DNA of 64,000 bases from Papio anubis (Eukaryota > Chordata > Mammalia > Primates > Cercopithecidae): the NCBI RefSeq assembly GCF_008728515.1, contig NC_044986.1:60253159-60317158 (forward strand), given 5' to 3'. The notes under the pieces were generated by a model that saw nothing but the letters and a program-made list of their open reading frames with translations, had not been told where the DNA came from and made no database searches. The stretch's first letter is position 1, and every line of letters begins with the position of its first letter. Made by a program: the position numbers and the translations under genes. Of this stretch, positions 55,641-64,000 are shown one piece after another.

Positions 55641-56113
55641 AATGTGGGAAATGTATGTGGTAGTGATTTGGGGGAAGGTGGCAGACTGGTATCTGGCTCC
55701 AAGCTACTCCAATAGCTCATGAAAATTGTAATCTGACCTGGACTAGATTTGCTGAGAAGAGGTAGTTTTTGTGGATTTAGGAATAGAAAGGATAGTTTTA
55801 GCCATGTGCCTGGGTACTCAGAATGTAAGCAGAGTTGGCCTAGAGAAAGGCAAGGTTTTGTTCTCAAGTTGTAAATGAGCTCTGAGGCCTTAGTATCAAT
55901 TTAAGTACTAGGCTGGGAAATGTTTAAGGAATACCTGAGGTTCTGGAGGTGAGCTAGCAGCTCTTGTCCACAGCAAGTTAAATCCTGACATCTCAGCAAT
56001 TGCCAGTCTTCTTGCTAAGCCCCCAGCAAGATGTGACTGGTTATGGCTGGTTCTGCACAAGGCACTTGACAGTGATTTGTATTATGGGGTTGATTAAAAG
56101 CTATCATTGTGGG

Positions 56114-56154
<41 letters not shown>

Positions 56155-56939
56155 AGTAAGTAGGGAAATCCAAGAGTAGACCTATTGTTGGTAAATTTGG
56201 GACTTCTGCTAAGGTCTAAAATGATGTAAAAGAATCTTCCAATAATCCAGAATCCCAGTATTTGCCCTATTTCCTTAAAGATCGGGAAGCTCCTGGGGTG
56301 AGAGTCAGTGGGACTGAAGTTCCAGGCAACAGGGACATCATTGGGACAGAGAAAGAGAATAATGCTTGGTTACTTTTTTTCTTTTTAAATCTTTCCTCTT
56401 TTGTCTCCCCTAGAATAATTCACTAATGTTAACTCCACCATTTGTTACCTGAGTTCCACTAGCCAGCTTGCATCTAGACTTGCTGGATAGATTTCACATC
56501 TGCCACCTTCATGGCAAAATTGACCTGTACCAACTCTGCCAAACTCCCAGGCTAAAAAAGAAAGGAAGAAGCTGGTACCTGGATGATGGGTGCCAGAGAA
56601 GAGGAAACACTGGGTTTGAAAGGTAGCCTGGAGAGCAAGATGGGAGGGGTGGGTACAAAGAAAATATGCACAGGCACTTGGAGAGTGGTGGAGAGAGGTG
56701 GATAACTGGGAGAAGCTTTTCCTAGAAAGTCCAAATTAGTAGCAGGAGATTACAGTGACAAGGATAAGTCACACACTCAATGGGAGGTCAATCTCTGGGA
56801 GATGTAATTGCCGTTATTCTGGTGAGAACAAAGAATCATCCCTACATTTGTAGAAATTATGGGATTATGTCCTAGGCAGCTTAGTAAGACAAGAACCAGA
56901 TCAGAGGTTGGCTTGTTGCTGAATAGTAACTTGCTTTGC
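55641..56939. other. Unassigned, with TG microsatellite
   Basis: 56115-56152 is an uninterrupted (TG)n of about 19 units. No repeat or gene named otherwise. Confidence 0.5.
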
Positions 56940-57085
56940 ACTTCACAGATTCATACAGTGGTAATGCTGGGAGGGATGCTAGCATCTTCTAGTCTAGCAT
57001 CCTTATTAGGCAGGTGAGGACAGTCTGGCTCAGTCAGTAAGTGGTGAGGTGAAGAGTATTAGAATTCTTGTCTTTTCACAGAATC
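56940..57085 (-). mobile_element. Possible MIR-like SINE
   Basis: 'gggagggatgctagcatctt' and 'tcagtcagtaagtggtgagg' suggest a reverse core-SINE. Confidence 0.35.
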
Positions 57086-57314
57086 ATCCATAACCTGTTC
57101 TACTGTCCACATTTTCCGGGTCATTGTGGAAAACCTAGATTATAACTCTGCCAAATCATAATAACTCATTACTGACCCTTGTGCTTTTCTCACCTTTTCT
57201 GTCTGTTTCCTAGAATAGTTGTAATGGTCCAATACGAAGGATGATGTGTGTGAAAGTCAAATTCCAAACTGCTGAGCACATACAAACCCCTATTGGCACG
57301 CCAATGATTGCTTA

Positions 57315-57545
57315 TAGAGACTTAAAGTTGGAAGTGCCTTAGAGCATGTCCCATCTGATCTCACAGATTCAAAAGGAACCTGAGGCCCAGATAACTGAGA
57401 AGCATTTCCCAAGACACATAAGTGACTTATGGGCTGGCACCTTAACTCCCTTTTCAAAGTTGGCTTGGTAGAAATTAGCTTCTAGAAAAGAGTGGCAGAT
57501 CTGCCCTAGAGCCCAGGTGCTCTGACTCCCAGCCCTGTGTCATTT
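57315..57545 (-). mobile_element. MIR-like SINE
   Basis: 'gaacctgaggcccagataac', 'tgctctgactcccagccctg' fit the same core-SINE type, reverse. Confidence 0.45.
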
Positions 57546-58483
57546 TTCTCAACAGGTTAAGGGTGTCCTCTCAGTGTTGAGTCTGCAAAGTTTTCTAGGA
57601 ATGGGGACTCAGCTCCATCTAAAAAAATGACACTTTGCTCTTTATTTGTTCACCTGGGGGTGCATAGGGAGCGGGTCTCCATCTTCTGACTGGAGCTCCT
57701 GTGTTACAGGGGCTCAGAGGGACACGGTGGGTTTTTCTGTAGGTGGAAGAGGCTGGCTCTAGAGGGCAGACTTGAGTTGTTTTGACCTGGATACAAAAGT
57801 GTTTTCAAAATCTAATCATTAGCAGCAGGAGGAAAACCCATCTAATCATTTGCCTCTATGTCTTTTTATTCGTAAATCAGTTGGATCAATAACTACTTAA
57901 AATGTGAAAGCCTTTGTTTGGCATGCTACCCAAGGAGAAAAGAGAATATTATAAATTTTTTTGAGGAGCAGTAGAATGATTTTTAAATTCAAAAAAAGGG
58001 CAAGCGTGAAAATCTGGCTTCTGGCCCTATTCTGGGGATCTGGCAATAGCATCATGGAGTGTGGAGTTGTGCACTAATTAAAGTGTCTTACTGATGACTT
58101 GTTTGGATTCCAGGACAGGCACCAGATGTCACTCAGCCCACAGAATGGAGAGTTACTCTTAATTACAACTTGAAGTTGCCCTAGTTGGCGGTAATTTTTC
58201 CCCCTTCAGTTGAACAAGTTAATTCATACTGAAAAGTCTATTTTTTAAAATCTTGATACCTTCCTCCTTCTACCAAAAGAAGGTATTTCATTACAGTACT
58301 GGCCACTTCTTAAGGGTTACCCAAAAGTTAACCCAGGCTAAAAACAGAATTTCAATCAAACAGGAGCTTTATTACACATGCCTTTTGTGCTGTCTCTGTG
58401 CCCTTTCCTACAGTCCCCACACTTGTGTCATGAGTGACTGCCAAGGCATTTTCTTCAGAATGTGTCCAACTGCCTCAACCAAT
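57546..58483. other. Unassigned; candidate conserved block
   Basis: No named repeat. 58070-58250 contains several TAATTA motifs (see findings). Confidence 0.4.
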
Positions 58484-59044
58484 TGTCAGAGGCGTTTGAA
58501 CCAGAGTGACTCCATTTTGAATAGGGGCTAGGTAAAATGAGGCTGACACCTACTGAGCTGCATTCTCAGGTTAGGCATTCTTAGTCACAGGATGTTTACA
58601 GCTAAGGGAACAAGTTAATAACATTTACTGAACAGACCCAGGACTTAACAGACCCAGGAAATGTCCTAATGTCCTAATATCTTAAGAACAAAAGCATTCT
58701 TAAAGTTTCACTTTAAAGATAATAGTACAGATTCTTGTGGAAGACAGTAGTTACACAAAGGTTAGCAATCCTTTGTTAAAACCCTTGTAGTAGAACACAT
58801 CTCCCCTATGATTTTTTGTTTTGTTATCTTGTATATAAACAAGTGTTGTACCTAAGGTGGATGTATTCTTCCTCTTGCTTTCGGGAATGTCCAGCTCTGC
58901 CTATGGAGTAGCCACTCTTTTATTCCTTTACTTTCTTAATAAACTTGCTTTTGCTTTACTCTGTAGACTTGCCCCAAATTATTTCTTGTGTGAAATCCAA
59001 GAACCCTCTCTTGGGGTCTTGATCAGGACCCCTTTTGGGTAACA
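58484..59044 (+). mobile_element. Solo LTR of a class I endogenous retrovirus (ERV1), family uncertain
   Basis: 561 bp starting TG ('tgtcagaggcgtttgaacca') and ending CA ('ccccttttgggtaaca'). A polyadenylation signal AATAAA lies in 'ttcttaataaacttgctttt' about 100 bp before the end, with the usual U5 ending 'ccaagaaccctctcttgggg'. A TATA-like 'gtatataaac' precedes it. Flanking 4-bp sequences are CAAT (58480-58483) and AAAT (59045-59048), three of four matching. No internal viral genes adjoin it. Confidence 0.8.
58935..58940 (+). promoter_or_regulatory. LTR polyadenylation signal
   Basis: AATAAA in the ERV1-type LTR, in the expected place before the U5 end. Position within one or two bases. 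Confidence 0.55.
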
Positions 59045-59048
59045 AAAT

Positions 59049-59689
59049 TTTGCTGTGACCCTTTGCCTATCTCTACTGATTGGTACTGGAGAAAGACAGC
59101 TGATTTTGGCCAACCATAATCTGGCTTGAATGCAGTAACTCTGATTTCTCTTGCCCACGAGAGTGAATGAGAGGAAAGGAAAAGCTTTAAGCTTTGGTCA
59201 AAGCTGACCTCACTCAGACCTACAGATGCTGCTTCTAGTAGAGACAACAAGGCTTTTATAAGTGATTCAGACAACTAGGCACTGCGGTGCTCAGATTCTA
59301 TATGGACCTGATTACCTAGTCTACTCTAACGAGGCTAATCCTTCATGGGACTTCAGTACTGAGTCCATAATATTGTTTGGGACTTTAGTATTACCTGGAT
59401 GAATTTTTTAACTTGTGGTTTTAGAGGTATAAAAATTAATAGAGTTAGAAGAGAAGAAAAAAACAACATGGGGGTAACTTTATTTAGATGTACTGAACTG
59501 GTTTTTTTAGCCTATTCACAGTCAATATTAAGTATAATATACTGATATCACTTTTTGTGTTAGTGATAACACAAAAATATATAAACCAATAATACCTTAT
59601 CAGTAGGAAACTGACTTTTAAAATCTTTAAAAGGTGGGCACTGGTTTTAATCTTGTCATTTCTTACCAGCTTTGTGAAGTAGAAAGTAT
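59049..59689. other. Unassigned non-coding sequence
   Basis: AT-rich, no named repeat. It does not resemble retroviral primer-binding or gag sequence. Confidence 0.4.
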
Positions 59690-59850
59690 ATAGATTTTGT
59701 GCTTAGAAAGATTTGCGCTTCAGTTTTTTAATCTGAAAAATGGGATAAATAATATATCCCTTAAAAGGTGGCTGTGAGGATTAAAGAAGAAAGCCTAGCT
59801 TATGGTAACAATGTCAGCTGTCATCACTGCCATTAGTATTGTCTTTAACA
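59690..59850 (+). mobile_element. MIR SINE, 3' part
   Basis: 'tctgaaaaatgggataaata', 'ggtggctgtgaggattaaag' are the MIR core and 3' part. Confidence 0.7.
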
Positions 59851-59997
59851 CCTTTGTCTATATTTATTCTTCAATATTCTAGTGCTTGAGCGCTACTGAG
59901 GTCTTCATTCCAATGGTAGTTTTATTTGGAACAACAACAACAAAATGTTTGTTCTAAAGACTTGCTGACAATTGGTCCAGAGTCCCTTGATTTAACC

Positions 59998-60258
59998 CAG
60001 TGTTTCTCAGTGTGTGGTTCTCAGATCAGACGGCATTGGTGATATCACCTGGGAACTTATTCAAAATGGAAATTATTACCCCATCCCAGCCTATTGAATT
60101 AGAAACTCTGGGGACTTGGTAGAGATGCCAGTTATTAGGCCCTGCCCCACACAGATTGAATCAGAAGCTCTGGGATAGGCCCAGGGTTTTAACAGGCCCG
60201 GATATCACTTTTATCAGGTGGTTCTGATGAATGCTAAAATTTGAGAAGCACAGCTCTA
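59998..60258 (+). mobile_element. MER5A-like hAT element with internal repetition
   Basis: 'agtgtttctcagtgtgtggt', 'tatcacctgggaacttattc', 'gggttttaacaggcccggat' and the end 'aaatttgagaagca' follow MER5A. The segment 'attgaat.agaa.ctctggg' occurs twice (about 60094 and 60157). Confidence 0.75.
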
Positions 60259-61319
60259 AACTGAATTCATCAACTGTAGTTGATCTTTCTACTACTATGT
60301 ATTTGATGATTCTAAAATATATTGCACAAATAAGTGCAAGACAGCCACCTCTCTAAAATAAAATGGGTACCATCTTGCAGAAGTCACCTCATGATTCCCA
60401 GAAATCGTCTTACTCTGGGCAAAGAAGACCTTGCAGTCAGAATGCCTCTCATGACTCAAACTCTTCAGTAGGCGGCATTTCCCCTGCCTCCTGTCTAGTA
60501 AACTGTCACACTAACTATGAAGATTTCAGCAATTCAAAAAGGAGAAAGACATTAACAATCACAGCAATAAACCCCAAGACATTCCTGGCCCTGGGCTATG
60601 ATTCAGAGATCAAAGTCCTTATTTAAGATCCCAGCTTACAATTATTTCATTACCCAAGATTTCAGGGTTATATTGTCTTATTATGACACCTTTTTAGCTG
60701 AGATCTCTACTTGGAGCCCCAAGAGACGTGGCCATAATAATTTAAAAACTGAAAATGCCTATGACTATCTGTAACTCATGGAGTAGTTTTTCTACTCTGG
60801 CGAATACATTCTTCTTTGAACATCTCTTCTAGACTTTTGCAATTCACCTTTAAAACATTTCAAATCCTTGGCTTTTGGGAAAAATGATTAATAGCTTCTA
60901 TTGATTTTCAAAAGCAAGGAAACACGGTGGCATAAAGCCGTGAATAGGAAACTTAAAATTTCCATTACACATTCACTTTTTAAAGGGTATTTGGAAATGA
61001 CTTTCTAGGGGGAATGTCAGTGAGTTTCTAAATATTAAAAATCTTTTCATTTGATGCTTCAAGGTGACAAATGCTTGCATTTATATTTCTGTTCTTGCTT
61101 TCTATGACACAGAACAACCTCTTCTGAATGTATCCAAGCCAGATAAGTTATTCAGAAGAATCTTTCAACTTTCATACTTATACAATAGTTTGACTAAAGG
61201 GACCATGCACATGTATATTTGTTCATTATATGCATTATGTGTCTTTGTAAGCATATCTGTAAATGGTATCTTTCCACACATAGCCCTCTAATTTTTTGTG
61301 GTACTCCTGGGGGAATGGT
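60259..61319. other. Unassigned non-coding sequence
   Basis: An 87-codon forward frame (60363-60626) has no recognisable domain. No repeat named. Confidence 0.4.
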
Positions 61320-61430
61320 AGAGCCTCCATTTTCAAAGAAGGAAACAGGGCCTGCACTGCTTAGTAATGCTACGGATCAGGTACATGTTTACAACTAGAA
61401 CCTAAGTCTTCCAGTGTCCTTGAGGTAATA
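61320..61430 (-). mobile_element. MIR fragment
   Basis: 'ctccattttcaaagaaggaa' and 'acaactagaacctaagtctt' suggest reverse MIR. Confidence 0.5.
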
Positions 61431-61826
61431 TAATTTCTATGGAAATCCTGTGTTCTTTGAATTGTGGATTTGTTCTTACAGAGTGATTTTTACACTTGCT
61501 TCTGTATGATCCCAGGGTTTTCATGGGTCTTCGAAATTTTGCTAACTTCCAGGCTTGCAATGTGTACCACTCTGTTAAGTATGCATTTGGATCCCACACT
61601 GATGTAGTGTGACCTTGGTATTTGTTTTTTTTATATTTTCCTTAGAGGGTTTTTAATTCTTTCTCAACTAGAGCCTGAAGCAGACTGCAAGCATTCTGTC
61701 ATCTTTCAGTCTTTTGGGTGGAATTTTTCGAATCCCTGTTCTACAGATTGAATCATATTCTGAGGGTTCTTACTTTATGCAGAGATGTCTTTCCACCTCC
61801 CTGCCTCAAGCAATTTAAAACCATAG

Positions 61827-62315
61827 TGTAATGAGCTGAATGATGACCCCAAAGATTTACCTGTGTCCTAATCCTTGGAACTTGTAAATGTTACCTTATT
61901 TGGAAAAAGGGCATTTGCAGAGGTGATTAAAAATCTTGAGATGATGTGGTCATCTTAAATCATTTGGTAGGCCCTAAATCAATGGGCAGGTATCTATATA
62001 TCCTTTTAAGATAGAAGCAGAGGGAGATTTGAGACAGACTGAAAAGTGGAAGGCTTAGATACTCAGAGGAGAAGGCAATGTGAAGAGGAGGCACAGATTA
62101 GCATGGTCTAGAAGCCAAGGAACACCTGCAGGCACCAGAAGTTGCAAGAAGCTAAGAATAAATTCTCTCCTTGAGCCTCCAGAGAGAGTGAGGCTTGGCT
62201 GACACCTTGATGTTTGGACTTGTAGCTTCTAGAACTGTGAGGTAATATGTATCTGTTGTTTTAAGCCACCAAGTTCATGGTATTTTGTCATAGCAGACAC
62301 AAGAAGATTAATACA
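61827..62315 (+). mobile_element. MLT1-type solo LTR (ERVL-MaLR)
   Basis: 'gagctgaatgatgaccccaa', 'aatccttggaacttgtaaat', 'accttatttggaaaaagggc', 'gaggagaaggcaatgtgaag', 'tgttgttttaagccaccaag' and the end 'gattaataca' match MLT1 along its whole length. Flanks CATAG and TATGG are a degenerate 5-bp TSD. Confidence 0.88.
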
Positions 62316-63369
62316 TATGGATGCAGCCTCCTCTATATCTTTAAGACCCCATCCCTCAGCCCTTAGAGTTCCTATTCAGGCATAATGTCACTTTTCCCAC
62401 CTTTCAGTTTAGTTACAGGAGTGCCATTTACCTAGAATAAAATCTCCCTGGAATTGAGCAACCTGATGACCTTCCACTCTGGATTTATGTTTCCTCTTGT
62501 TTTAACAAACAAAAAAAATTTTTTGTTTTGTTTTGCATTCAGTTATGTGCTTAAGATAATTTTTGTTATATATTATCCAGAATTTCTATGGCCATTTGTG
62601 ATGAATAACTGATTTTCATTAAATCAGTCTGCTGTGTTTTTGGAATGAGATGTCCCCTTAAATATTTTTTTGAAGGAAACTATTTAGAAGCCCATATGAT
62701 TATTGTGTGAACATATACTTTTGTTGATTATTCCTGTATATGTCTTTGACTATTTGATATTTCTTAACTAACTTAAAAGTGACAGTGAAATCTCTTAGTA
62801 GTCTTGATTTCCAAAGGAAATGTGACTTGACATTTTCCTCTGTGATGTGAAGAAGAAATAGTGTTAGCAAAGTGGTCCGTTAATTATGCTGGTATCTTAA
62901 TTCCACAGCATTCAAGGGCAGTGAAGTGGAAATCATAATGGGTTTTGATAAAACTTAAAGTTATGTCACGAAGGTGGGGATGGACTAACTGAAAAGTCAG
63001 CGGGAGAGAAGAGAGGAGTTGCAAAACAAGTGAGATGATTTAAAGTGTATAAACTACAGCCAGATCCTTTGACTATTTCCTGCAGAGTTAATTCAAAGGT
63101 GCCAGAGAAGTCTCTTTTTATCCAAAAGTTTTTATTCTGGCTTGTTCAGCCAGTGTTTTCATTCTTCAATTTGCGATAAGACCTAAATTACAACTATACC
63201 AGAGAAAAGCTGACTCAATGACAGTATAATTCACACTAAGGTGATTATGACTGTTATCATAGAGCTTCAGGTGCCTAAAATAGGGGTGGGGAAGTGAGCC
63301 CCTATCAATGCTGCTTTGCAGTGTCCTGATTTCTGTTCTTGTATTTTCCTTAATGTATTCATTATTTAT
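62316..63369. other. Unassigned non-coding sequence
   Basis: No named repeat. An A8T6 run with flanking CAAA/TTTG symmetry lies at 62504-62532. Confidence 0.4.
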
Positions 63370-63890
63370 TGCTGAGTGCTAAATTGGCCAAAATGTCATT
63401 GCTTAAAATAGCAACACTTTTAAAATCTCATTGTTTCTGTGAGTCATGAATCTGGTCACAGCTTAATTGGGTCTTTGGCTTCGTAGTCTCTCTCATATGG
63501 CTGTAATCAAGGTGTTTACCCAGGTTCTGAGGTCTCATGTGAAGGCTCAACAGGGGAAGAATCTGTTTTTAAGCTGTCTCACATGGTTGCTGGCAGAATT
63601 CAGTTTACTTGAGGACTGTTGGACTGAAGGCCTCAGTTCCTCACTGGCTGGTTGGCTGGAAGTCACAGTTGGTCCCTTGCTAAGTGGCTCTTTTCATTAG
63701 GGAAAGTATGTAAGAAGAGCTGGAGAGAGATTGTCAGCTTGGTGGAAGTCTCAGCCTTTTATAACTTAATCTCAGAAGTGACATTCCATCACTTTTTCCA
63801 TATTCTCTTCATTATTAGAAACAAGTCACTAGGTCCAGTCCACATTCAATGAGAGGGGATTACACAGGGTGTGCATGTTAGGAAGAATTG
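63370..63890 (+). repeat. Interspersed repeat at window edge, family uncertain
   Basis: 'tcattgtttctgtgagtcat', 'gggctcaacaggggaagaat'-like order, 'ggttgctggcagaattcagt', 'gactgaaggcctcagttcct', 'gaagtgacattccatcactt' and 'gggattacacagggtg' match a common human repeat I recognise by sequence only. The 77-codon frame at 63467 is derived from it. Confidence 0.6.
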
Positions 63891-64000
63891 CAGGGCATTG
63901 TTTTAGAACACTGACTGCTATGAATATTGAGTGGTACTCTCTTAGAGAGCAACAACATTGTCTAATTCATCTTTGTGTTGTCACAGAACCCAGGCATATT

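Noticed and set aside
62504..62532. Palindrome around A8T6 as a terminator or origin-like element
   Set aside because: Simple low-complexity symmetry with no supporting context.
1..64000. tRNA, snRNA or Y-RNA genes and pseudogenes
   Set aside because: I looked for their conserved starts and box motifs and found only the internal promoter remnants expected inside Alu and MIR elements.
1..64000. CpG island or housekeeping promoter
   Set aside because: CpG dinucleotides are sparse except in the LTRs and young Alus.

Overview
The window is primate genomic DNA and almost certainly human or great-ape. It holds Alu elements of several ages (AluJ, AluS, AluY), an L1PA-type 3' end, many MIR and L2 fragments, MER-type DNA transposons and solo retroviral LTRs, and it is CpG-poor with no CpG island. 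I find no protein-coding gene I can support. Every open frame longer than about 100 codons is explained by a repeat or shows no recognisable domain. The window therefore reads as intergenic or deep intronic sequence, and the annotation is mainly a history of insertions and rearrangements. Family names come from recall of consensus sequences, not from a search.

Layout. 1-6 kb: mostly unassigned, with one forward AluS, a MIR, and a local duplication of about 120 bp whose second copy was later split by an AluS. 6.2-7.2 kb: a complete class II (ERVK-type) solo LTR with a perfect 6-bp target-site duplication (TSD). 8.5-11 kb: LTR-like, MER20, L2 and MIR fragments. 11.4-12.9 kb: a 5'-truncated L1 on the minus strand. 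14.6-16.4 kb: L2/MIR cluster. 17.2-18.5 kb: an ancient repeat interrupted by a hAT element and followed by a G-rich minisatellite of about 14 units. 20-29 kb: sparse old repeats and long repeat-free stretches, including candidate conserved elements. 29.4-33.2 kb: a young-retroelement cluster with a nested AluY-in-AluS, a tail-less AluY, an Alu-L1 chimera and a half Alu. 33.7 kb: a perfect alternating purine-pyrimidine palindrome. 34.5-36 kb: L1M remnants. 40-42.7 kb: a MaLR LTR, an AluS, and an AluY left-arm insertion beside an AluJ. 45-51 kb: a pair of related repeat copies, an AluS with a large tail microsatellite, and a long L2. 52-53.4 kb: two head-to-head MIRs and an internally inverted MaLR LTR nested in an older repeat. 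55-64 kb: an ERV1-type solo LTR, MER5-like and MLT1 elements, and a further repeat at the right edge.

The strongest unusual signals are the Alu-L1 chimera at 32.4-32.8 kb, whose internal junction lies at the L1 G-rich tract; the LTR with an inverted middle at 53.1 kb; the AluY left-arm insertion with a 19-bp TSD at 42.2 kb; the G-rich minisatellite at 17.9 kb; and the split local duplication at 4.0/5.4 kb.
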